Part shown: positions 1 through 5,626 of the stretch, one piece after another
Position numbering within the stretch: position 1 is the stretch's first letter
How the letters are laid out: every line of letters begins with the position of its first letter
Source: Bradyrhizobium sp.
GTDB taxonomy: Bacteria; Pseudomonadota; Alphaproteobacteria; Rhizobiales; Xanthobacteraceae
Length of the DNA: 5,626 nucleotides
NCBI GenBank assembly: GCA_028290305.1
Contig: JAQGKC010000076.1
Span: forward strand, 1 to 5,626
Reading direction: 5' to 3'
Notes under the pieces: model-generated
What the model saw: the letters and a program-made list of their open reading frames with translations, nothing else
Told to the model about the DNA's origin: nothing
Database searches by the model: none
Program-made: the position numbers and the translations under genes

Positions 1-123
1 GAGGAAGCGGGTCAGGCCCTGCCAACGCGATAGCGCATAGCGGATCGCTTCAGCGAGTTTTGTCTTCTGACTGATCAGAGCGAGCTTGGCGCGCAGCCAG
101 GGCTCGAGTTCATCGATGATAGG
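1..123 (-). mobile_element. IS66-family transposase (TnpC) fragment, truncated at both sides
   Basis: Reading the minus strand from about 123 down to 1 gives an uninterrupted frame containing PIIDELEPWLRAKLAL and then KLAEAIRYALSRWQGLTRFL. This is the recognisable stretch of IS66 TnpC transposases just before the conserved D-G-R and D-N-N-x-x-E-R segment that carries the last catalytic acidic residue; that segment would lie just left of the window. The similarity stops near 121-125: upstream codons in this frame (S-C-F-K) no longer look like TnpC, and a stop follows at 184-186. The transposase has therefore lost its N-terminal part to the neighbouring NTPase gene. No terminal inverted repeat is expected or seen here, since the break lies inside the transposase gene. 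Family assignment is from memory of the motif, not from a search. Confidence 0.75.
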
Positions 124-3100
124 CTTGAAGCAAGAAGCCGATCGCATCGAAGCGTTGTCGCAGCACGGTGTCCTGCAATCCACCTATATTGATCTGCGAT
201 CGTTTTCGAGCGAGGCGTTTCTCTTCCAGCGGGTCTTCGAAAATGAAAAAATGACGCGCTGGAAGGACGATGCATCTCGCCTCGTGCTCCATCTCGATAG
301 TCTGGACGAGGCGCTTTTGCGCATCGACTCTATCGCCAACCTCATCGCCTCGGAACTGCCCAACCTCCCGACTGACCGGCTTTCGATCCGCATCGCCTGC
401 CGTACGGCCGTCTGGCCGGCAGAAACGCTCGGGAGGGCGCTCACTGACAACTTCGGCGAGCAGGCGGGAGTCTTTGAGCTTGCGCCCTTGCGACGTGCCG
501 ACATTTTCACGGCGCTGGATGCCCACGGCATTCCCACCGAGAGCTTCATGAGAGCGTTGTTCGCCGCTCACGCGCGACCTTTCGCCATCAAGCCGCTCAC
601 GCTGAAGATGCTACTGGCAGTCTACGAACAGGACGGCGCCCTACCCGAGAGCAGCATCGAGCTCTACGAGCGGGGTTGCCTCGCGCTCTGCGAGGAAAGC
701 AACAAGAGCCGTCGCGACACAGGCCGGCGAGGCCGACTGAACGCGGGCCAGCGCATGTGCGTCGCAGGCCGGATCGCCGCAGCGACAATAGTTGGCAACC
801 GGTTCTCGATCTGGACGGGCCTCGAAAGCGAGTGTCCGAAAGAGGATATCGCTATTTCGGCGTTGGCGGGCAGCGAAGAAACGGGGGATTTCGCTTCCTT
901 CGTCGTTTCGGACGACGACATTCGGGAAACGCTCGACACCGGTCTGTTCGGAGCCCACGGCGAACAACAGATGGGCTGGGCCCATCGCGGCTACGGCGAA
1001 TTTCTCGCCGCCCACTATCTGCACGCCCGTCACATACCCGCAGCGACGATCCTGAAGGCGATACGTCATCCGGCCAGCGGCCTGATTCCGCAGCTTTCGG
1101 GGGTCGCGGGTTGGGCCGCTTCGCTGGACGATGCGGTCCGTGCCGCACTGATCGCCGAGGATCCGATTGCGCTTCTAGGTGGCGATCTCTCCGGACTCCG
1201 CGACGAGGACAAGACCGCGATCCTGAAATCGCTTCTTAACGCGGTCGAGAAGAAGCGCGTCACGGATTCCGTCTACATGCATTCCGAAATTTACGCGAAG
1301 CTTAAGCATGCCGGCCTGGCGGACGAGCTTCGGCCGTTCGTCACCGACACCAAATTGGGGCCCCCTACCCGCCGGCTCGCTTTGCTCGTCGCCGAAAAAT
1401 GTAAACTCTCCGAGCTCCAGCCGGAACTTCTTCAAGTGCTCCTGGACGGGACCAACCATCCGCAGGTCCGCAGCGGCGCCATTGCGGCGTTGAAGAGCTG
1501 CGGCGATGCCGACGTTCCGGCCCAGATCCTTCCGTTCGCCGAAGACATCGCGAAGGCGCAGGATCCGAACGACGAGATCAAAGGTGCGGCGCTCCAACTG
1601 CTCTGGCCCGATCACATTGCGGCCGACCGACTGTTCCCGCTTCTCACGCCGACTGCTGACCTGTTCTTCGGAGCGTATGCCCACTTCCAAATGGCGCTGC
1701 CGGAGTCGCTGAAGGACAAAGACCTGCTTCCGGGTCTCCGGTGGGCGACGAATGCGGTGGCCGGCAACGGCAGATCCGGCAACGCGCACGCGCGACGCCT
1801 GGCGGACGCTATCATGTTCAAGATTTGGCCGATCTTCGAGCATGCGGACCTGACGGACCCGTTTGTGGACAACGTCGCCGCCCGCTTGCGCAATCACGGC
1901 CCCCTCTTCCTCGGACTCGATCACAAGGAACAGGCAGCGTTCCGCCAAAAGTTGCTGACCGATGACACGCGACGCAGGATCTTTCTGACGGCGCTCTGCA
2001 AGCGGGCACTTCCGCCGATCGAAGCATACAATTTCCACCGGGCCGAATTCGTCCTCGCGGCGGATCTGGAGTGGCTTCTTTCCCTTGCGCCCAAGGACGA
2101 GAACGACGCGCGGGATATCGAAACCGAGACGCTCTTCGGTCTCGTCGAGCGCGCGTTCGACATGCAGAACGTGGATCACGTCGAGGCGCTCGCCGCCGGG
2201 ATGGAGCGCTCGTCGCTGGTGCGCGCCCGATATAGACAGTGGTTCGAGCCAGTACGGCTGGATTCGCAGGCGGCCAAGGACGCCCGGCGGCTGCAGGCAC
2301 AGTGGCGTGCGCTCGACGACAATCTCCCTCCGCCCGTTGAGCCCGATCCACCGAAGAGGGTCCGCGCGCTTCTCGCCGATGCCGAAGTCGGTAGCTGGCA
2401 GGCTTGGTGCCACCTCACCCTCATCCTGGCGCTCACGCCGACGAGCCGCGGCTACGGGGATGAGCTCGATTATTTCATCGTCACGACCCCCGGCTGGAAC
2501 GAAGCCGACGAGGGAATACGCCCGCGCATCGTCGCCGGCGCGGAACGGTACCTACCGGCAGCAGATACCTCGATCGACGATTGGCTCGGGCATCGCCCAA
2601 TGACGATTCCTTTCAGCGCCATCGCCGGGTTGCGTGCCATCCTTCTGCTCAAGCAGGTTTCCCCGGAGGGTTACCACCGGATCATCGAAGAGACGTGGCG
2701 GAAATGGGCTCCCGTCATCGTGGGACTTCCGCGGCACGGGACCGAGGCCGAAAGATCCCCAGACATCAGGAGTATCCTCGTTGATGCGATCAGACATGCT
2801 CCCGAGGAGTTCGTTTCCGCGGTGCGCACCATCATCCGCCTCGAGCGCGAAGACGTGCGCAAACCCGGCACGAGCCAGATCGGATTGCCGTATCATATCC
2901 TCCACGATCTGGACGGATGCTGGCACAACGACATGCTGCGCGCCGCTATCTTCGAGGAGCTTCGCGACCCGAAGAACACGCCGGCAGAGTATGCCTCTTT
3001 CCTCGATGCAATGCTGCGCGTCGGCTTTCAGCCTGCTCTCGACCACGCCCTCGGGCTTCTCGTGACTTGCGACGCTTCCAAGCACGACCGCGACTACGCG

Positions 3101-4165
3101 ATAGTCGACGTTCTTCTGCAACGAGAGCCGGTCCGCTCCTGGAGGGTCATCCAGACCACCATGGAATCCGACGACGACCTCGCCAAACGGATAATCACCC
3201 GCGTCGCGATGCATTTCGATTTCGGCTCGCCATTTTATCGCGACCTCGGCGAGCATGATATCGCCGCTCTGTTCAAATTGGTGGCACGCCTGTTTCCGCC
3301 GCGCAACGAAGGCGAGCGGGCGACAGGCTTCGTGGGGGCACTGGATTCAGTGGGTTATCTGCGCGACGGTTTGCCCCGACATCTCGCGGGAATGGGGACT
3401 CCCACCGCCGTCACCGTCCTCAACGAGTTGATCGCCGACCATCCACAGCTCACACACCTCGCGTACGAACTCGCCCTCGCCGAGCGAGCGATGCGACTTG
3501 CGACCTGGTCGGCAATGAGCCCGAAAGAGGTTCTCGCACTTGCCGACAAACCGACCTTGAAATTGGTGAACACGGCGGGTGATCTCTGCGATGTCATTAC
3601 TGAAGCGCTGGCAAAATTCGCCGGCTCGCTTCACGGCGCACAAACGCCAGTGCGCGATCTTTGGGACCGGCAGGGCTCAAAGAACGTCTTCAGACCTATT
3701 GACGAGAACGGCTTCTCGGACGTCGTCCTGCGCTTTCTTCAAACTGAGCTCGCTCACGCCGGCATCTTCGCTAACCGCGAAGTCGAAGTCAGCCGGGTGC
3801 CGGGTGCCCCCGTCGGCCGGCGTACCGACATTCTGATTAATGCGGTACGCCGTCGCCCCGGCGGCGAAGCGTTCGACTCCATCACGGCCGTCATCGAAGC
3901 GAAAGGGTGTTGGAACGGCGAGCTCTTCACTGCGCTCGAGGCTCAACTGGTCCGGGAGTACATGATACGCCTCCGCGCGCAAGCAGGCGTATACCTAGTC
4001 GGCTGGTTCGAGACCGATAACTGGGATCCCAAAGATGGGCGGCGCAAGACCGTCCCGAAGCTGTCGGTCGAGAACGTCAGAGCCAAGCTCGAAAGCCAGG
4101 CTGCAGCCCTTCCGGATGGCATTGTCGTGAGGCCGGTCGTCATCGAATGTCGCATTCCCGCATAG
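86..4165 (+). CDS. 5'-truncated STAND/NACHT-type NTPase with helical repeats and C-terminal PD-(D/E)XK nuclease domain (likely pseudogene)
   Basis: The frame is open from after a stop at 68-70 to the TAG at 4163-4165 (1359 codons from TTG at 86). Residues below count from that TTG. Walker B is LVLHLDSLDEAL (66-77), the sensor-like strand IRIACRTAVWP (101-111), and a winged-helix end motif HRGYGEFLAAHYL (300-312), all typical of NACHT/STAND NTPases. About 320-1185 is alpha-helical repeat, with HEAT-like units such as VRSGAIAALKSCG (461-473). The last 170 residues resemble a PD-(D/E)XK nuclease: D1248 in RRTDILI, E1271 and K1273 in VIEAKG, and Q1287-x4-Y1292. Family knowledge suggests the repeats sense a phage or foreign cue and the nuclease then cuts nucleic acid; this is inference. 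There is no P-loop: genuine sequence starts near codon 125 (LKQEADRIEAL), the helix that normally follows Walker A, and everything before it derives from the IS66 fragment. The TTG at 86 and the ATG at 116 both lack a good ribosome binding site, so the copy is probably not functional. Confidence 0.8.
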   Translation: MARSQGSSSSMIGLKQEADRIEALSQHGVLQSTYIDLRSFSSEAFLFQRVFENEKMTRWKDDASRLVLHLDSLDEALLRIDSIANLIASELPNLPTDRLSIRIACRTAVWPAETLGRALTDNFGEQAGVFELAPLRRADIFTALDAHGIPTESFMRALFAAHARPFAIKPLTLKMLLAVYEQDGALPESSIELYERGCLALCEESNKSRRDTGRRGRLNAGQRMCVAGRIAAATIVGNRFSIWTGLESECPKEDIAISALAGSEETGDFASFVVSDDDIRETLDTGLFGAHGEQQMGWAHRGYGEFLAAHYLHARHIPAATILKAIRHPASGLIPQLSGVAGWAASLDDAVRAALIAEDPIALLGGDLSGLRDEDKTAILKSLLNAVEKKRVTDSVYMHSEIYAKLKHAGLADELRPFVTDTKLGPPTRRLALLVAEKCKLSELQPELLQVLLDGTNHPQVRSGAIAALKSCGDADVPAQILPFAEDIAKAQDPNDEIKGAALQLLWPDHIAADRLFPLLTPTADLFFGAYAHFQMALPESLKDKDLLPGLRWATNAVAGNGRSGNAHARRLADAIMFKIWPIFEHADLTDPFVDNVAARLRNHGPLFLGLDHKEQAAFRQKLLTDDTRRRIFLTALCKRALPPIEAYNFHRAEFVLAADLEWLLSLAPKDENDARDIETETLFGLVERAFDMQNVDHVEALAAGMERSSLVRARYRQWFEPVRLDSQAAKDARRLQAQWRALDDNLPPPVEPDPPKRVRALLADAEVGSWQAWCHLTLILALTPTSRGYGDELDYFIVTTPGWNEADEGIRPRIVAGAERYLPAADTSIDDWLGHRPMTIPFSAIAGLRAILLLKQVSPEGYHRIIEETWRKWAPVIVGLPRHGTEAERSPDIRSILVDAIRHAPEEFVSAVRTIIRLEREDVRKPGTSQIGLPYHILHDLDGCWHNDMLRAAIFEELRDPKNTPAEYASFLDAMLRVGFQPALDHALGLLVTCDASKHDRDYAIVDVLLQREPVRSWRVIQTTMESDDDLAKRIITRVAMHFDFGSPFYRDLGEHDIAALFKLVARLFPPRNEGERATGFVGALDSVGYLRDGLPRHLAGMGTPTAVTVLNELIADHPQLTHLAYELALAERAMRLATWSAMSPKEVLALADKPTLKLVNTAGDLCDVITEALAKFAGSLHGAQTPVRDLWDRQGSKNVFRPIDENGFSDVVLRFLQTELAHAGIFANREVEVSRVPGAPVGRRTDILINAVRRRPGGEAFDSITAVIEAKGCWNGELFTALEAQLVREYMIRLRAQAGVYLVGWFETDNWDPKDGRRKTVPKLSVENVRAKLESQAAALPDGIVVRPVVIECRIPA

Positions 4166-4199
4166 TCGATGAACGGTGGACCAGGATTGCAACTTTGTC

Positions 4200-4203
4200 G
4201 GAG
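4200..4203 (+). promoter_or_regulatory. Ribosome binding site for the 4209 gene
   Basis: GGAG followed by five A residues and then ATG at 4209. It favours this ATG over the in-frame GTG at 4176, which has no comparable Shine-Dalgarno sequence and would add only 11 residues. Confidence 0.65.
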
Positions 4204-4208
4204 AAAAA

Positions 4209-4967
4209 ATGTCGACAGCCATGACACCGTTTCGCTGGAAAAATTGCTTCGCCGATGTACAGGCCTGCAAGCATGACATCACCATACGATCCTATCTTGA
4301 TGACGTGATTGTTCCTGCACTGAAGACGCTCGATAGGCGGATAGACGAATTGGGTCGGAGCAATTCGCCCGGACATGAATTTGCTCAAGCCGACATGGAG
4401 GACGTGCTGCGCGAAACGAAAATGGCGTTCTCTCTTTCGATTCAATCGATCTGGGAGCGACAGCTAAGAGCCTATCTGCGAGGGTGCGCGAACGAGTTGC
4501 GGCCGCACACGCCTGCGGTCAGCAAAGTCGAGAAAGCCGACTGGAGGGATCTGCGGAAACTATTCGATGACTTGCGGGGCATCGCAATCGAGTCTTTCCC
4601 AAGTTTCGACGCACTGGACATACTCCACCATCTTGGAAACGCTTGCCGGCACGGCGACGGCAGGTCTACCGTTGAATTATCGCAGCGGTGCCCTGATCTG
4701 TGGCCACCGATCCCGCCCCTGCCACCGGAATTCGGCCCGCCGCCATCAAATCCGCCGTCGGTTGCCATCCGGTCTGAGGCATTACTTCAAAGCTCGCAGC
4801 CCACCGCAACCGGGTTCTCTTTGGACCGATTTCCATGCATGGTACCGCATGGCAAAAGTAAAGGTGACCTTCAGAATCGTTCGACAAGCAGAAGACGGCT
4901 GGAGAATCCTGGCCGAATATCCAGCTGTCCCGGTCCGAGAAATCACCGGCTTGAAAAGCAAAGCTGA
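4209..4967 (+). CDS. Hypothetical helical protein, HEPN-like, with probable C-terminal frameshift
   Basis: The protein has 252 residues when started at the ATG with the good ribosome binding site. Residues 1-165 look mostly helical: WERQLRAYLRGCANEL (82-97), a stretch around DWRDLRKLFDDLRGI, then DALDILHHLGNACRHGDG (134-151). The N144-A-C-R-H148-G pattern resembles the N-x-x-x-H(G) part of HEPN RNase motifs, but the usual Arg just before Asn is Gly143 here, so catalytic activity is uncertain. A proline-rich linker (166-184) follows. After about residue 195 the frame turns into low-plausibility Ser/Arg/Pro-rich sequence, while the next frame reads LWTDFHAWYR, which looks like the natural continuation. 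A frameshift near 4816-4823 is therefore likely. The gene lies 43 bases after the NTPase stop on the same strand, so co-transcription is plausible and it may be a partner of the NTPase. No precise family is recognised; HEPN membership is a tentative inference. Confidence 0.65.
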   Translation: MSTAMTPFRWKNCFADVQACKHDITIRSYLDDVIVPALKTLDRRIDELGRSNSPGHEFAQADMEDVLRETKMAFSLSIQSIWERQLRAYLRGCANELRPHTPAVSKVEKADWRDLRKLFDDLRGIAIESFPSFDALDILHHLGNACRHGDGRSTVELSQRCPDLWPPIPPLPPEFGPPPSNPPSVAIRSEALLQSSQPTATGFSLDRFPCMVPHGKSKGDLQNRSTSRRRLENPGRISSCPGPRNHRLEKQS

Positions 4968-5034
4968 TGCACAGGACTGGGTAAACGGAGACCGTCGCAT
5001 CGCGTGGTTGCGCTCTCAGGGTTACGCTAAGTGA
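4849..5034 (+). CDS. Small hypothetical protein (61 aa)
   Basis: ATG at 4849 to TGA at 5032-5034. The product begins MAKVKVTFRIVRQ and contains EDGWRILAEYP, ITGLKSKADAQDWV and, near its end, IAWLRSQGYAK. This layout (a beta-strand start, an I-x-G-F/L-x-S/T-x-x-x-A segment, a W-V/I-x-x-x-x-R-I-x-W-L motif and a G-Y-A-K tail) is familiar from short uncharacterised proteins of rhizobia and relatives; I know no function for them. It overlaps the end of the preceding gene by 119 bases in another frame, which is best explained by the upstream gene having been frameshifted and running past its natural end. No strong Shine-Dalgarno precedes the ATG, so it may be translated by coupling, or its frame may be fused to the upstream protein in a repaired version. 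Its last 8 bases overlap the end of the minus-strand remnant. Confidence 0.6.
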   Translation: MAKVKVTFRIVRQAEDGWRILAEYPAVPVREITGLKSKADAQDWVNGDRRIAWLRSQGYAK

Positions 5035-5207
5035 CCCGATAGCTTTCCAGCGTAACGCCCTTGAGCTTGCTGTCGGGAATGCTGACGCCGTGGATCTGAG
5101 GTCGTCCGGCACCTTGCCGGCCGAAATCGCCTGTAGCGTCGCCCGATCTTGAAAAACGCGACTGCCTCTCTGGTGCAAACGACGGCTCCAACGCCGTACC
5201 GGATCAT
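5027..5207 (-). pseudogene. Possible decayed gene remnant with multiple frameshifts
   Basis: On the minus strand three protein-like stretches follow each other in different frames. From 5207, MIRYGVGAVVCTREAVAFF starts with an ATG that overlaps the TGA of the SnoaL-like gene as ATGA. From 5160 to 5098 another frame reads RVFQDRATLQAISAGKVPDDL. From 5098 to a TAG at 5027-5029 the third reads QIHGVSIPDSKLKGVTLESY followed by RVT. Each is plausible protein and they join end to end, which suggests the 3' part of one gene with two frameshifts, although chance open frames in GC-rich DNA could give the same picture. I do not recognise the family. The region also holds a perfect hairpin, CCGGCA-CCT-TGCCGG (5106-5120), with no T-tract. 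If the remnant is rejected, this stretch is a plain 169-base convergent intergenic region. Confidence 0.3.
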
Positions 5208-5626
5208 CCCGAGGGAAATGTCGTCCCGAACATGGGCAGGCCGCTAACGGACGCTTCCTTTGTCGCTTCGTCCTCGATGACGTCCCAGTGCTCGGCAAGT
5301 TGGCCGTTCCCGAGGCGCACGATATCCACCACGATCCAGTTCGCCGGCAGGCCCATGCCTGAGAACCGGCCGTGGAGCAGCACGTAGTCTCCGTTGGCGA
5401 CAATAAGTCCGTTCTCGTAATGGAGGCTGTCGGCTGTGCCCTTGACCAACGCGAAGAGGCCCTCGCGTCCCGGCGGAATGTGCGCGCTGTGCTGAATGAA
5501 GTTCGGAGACCAGAAACGCTCCGCAGCGGCGTAGTCCCGGTTGTTGAAAAGCGTTTCGAAGGCCTCCAACACGAAAGCCTTGTTCTTTTCCTCGATTGTC
5601 TGCGTCACTTCATTCTCCTTCGACAT
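5204..5626 (-). CDS. SnoaL-like / NTF2-like domain protein
   Basis: The product has 140 residues if begun at the ATG on the window edge (5624-5626). It has the layout of the nuclear transport factor 2-like family of SnoaL-like proteins: an N-terminal helix KAFVLEAFETLFNNRDYAAA, then FWSPNFIQHSAHIPPGREGL, a strand pair ending VLLHGRF, and the typical C-terminal strand DIVRLGNGQLAEHWDVIEDE. The end, SGLPMFGTTFPSG, is also typical, so the 3' end is intact. These proteins form small cone-shaped folds, often dimers, and are predicted to act as cyclases, isomerases or aldol-condensation enzymes on small molecules; the substrate here is unknown. A GTG at 5606-5608 preceded by AAGGAG may be the true start and would remove six residues. 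The gene converges on the plus-strand cassette and looks like ordinary genome content rather than part of the defence module. Confidence 0.85.
   Translation of the reverse strand: MSKENEVTQTIEEKNKAFVLEAFETLFNNRDYAAAERFWSPNFIQHSAHIPPGREGLFALVKGTADSLHYENGLIVANGDYVLLHGRFSGMGLPANWIVVDIVRLGNGQLAEHWDVIEDEATKEASVSGLPMFGTTFPSG
5615..5620 (-). promoter_or_regulatory. Ribosome binding site suggesting a GTG start for the SnoaL-like gene
   Basis: On the minus strand AAGGAG is followed after six bases by GTG (5606-5608), in frame with the SnoaL-like protein, giving a start MTQTIEEKNKAF. The upstream ATG at the window edge has its own leader outside the window, so the two starts cannot be compared fully. 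Confidence 0.45.

Noticed and set aside
110..119. Ten-base palindrome TCATCGATGA next to the IS66/NTPase junction as a recombination site
   Set aside because: It falls within codons of the transposase fragment and such short palindromes are frequent; no second copy was seen at the other side.
1741..1800. Glycine-rich GNGRSGN stretch in the NTPase as a replacement P-loop
   Set aside because: It lacks the G-K-S/T required for Walker A, lies far downstream of Walker B, and sits within the helical-repeat region.
1175..2413. Long minus-strand open frame of 412 codons
   Set aside because: It lies wholly inside the NTPase gene, is rich in Arg/Glu as expected for an antisense shadow of GC-rich coding DNA, and has no recognisable motif.
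4176..4208. GTG at 4176 as the start of the HEPN-like gene
   Set aside because: The ATG at 4209 has GGAG at proper spacing, and the 11 extra residues look unstructured.
5106..5120. Hairpin CCGGCA-CCT-TGCCGG as a bidirectional terminator between convergent genes
   Set aside because: The stem is only six base pairs and neither strand has a following T-tract.
5182..5197. Hairpin ACGGC-TCCAAC-GCCGT just after the SnoaL-like stop as its terminator
   Set aside because: The stem is five base pairs and the following minus-strand sequence has no run of T.

Overview
The window looks like accessory DNA from an alphaproteobacterium, probably of the rhizobial type. The DNA is GC-rich, the codons favour G/C in the third position, the IS66 transposase piece and the SnoaL-like protein resemble those common in that group, and the small 61-residue protein recalls short hypotheticals of rhizobia. 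This placement rests on family recognition and composition only.

Left edge (1 to about 123): a minus-strand fragment of an IS66-family transposase, cut off by the window edge on its C-terminal side and fused abruptly on its N-terminal side to the next gene. Main body (about 125-4165, plus strand): a very large STAND/NACHT-type NTPase with Walker B, sensor and winged-helix motifs, a long helical-repeat middle and a C-terminal PD-(D/E)XK nuclease-like domain. Its start is missing: the reading frame enters straight from the IS66 fragment at the point where the P-loop (Walker A) should end. The copy is therefore probably an inactivated or crippled defence-type gene.

Further right on the plus strand, 43 bases after the NTPase stop, comes a 252-codon gene (4209-4967) with a good ribosome binding site. 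It encodes a helical protein with an N-x-x-x-H-G motif reminiscent of HEPN proteins, and its C-terminal part looks frameshifted. A small gene (4849-5034) overlaps its end in another frame. The NTPase and the HEPN-like gene form a plausible two-gene defence cassette; the small protein may be an unrelated passenger.

Right edge (minus strand): a SnoaL/NTF2-like protein (5204-5626) converges on the cassette. Between them, at about 5027-5207, lie short protein-like stretches scattered over three minus-strand frames, which suggests a decayed gene. No RNA gene, CRISPR array or convincing terminator was seen.

The most interesting object is the NTPase-helical repeat-nuclease protein, whose nuclease sits at the C-terminus rather than the N-terminus usual for described nuclease-type Avs proteins, together with its HEPN-like partner. 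This copy itself appears broken by an IS66-associated deletion.
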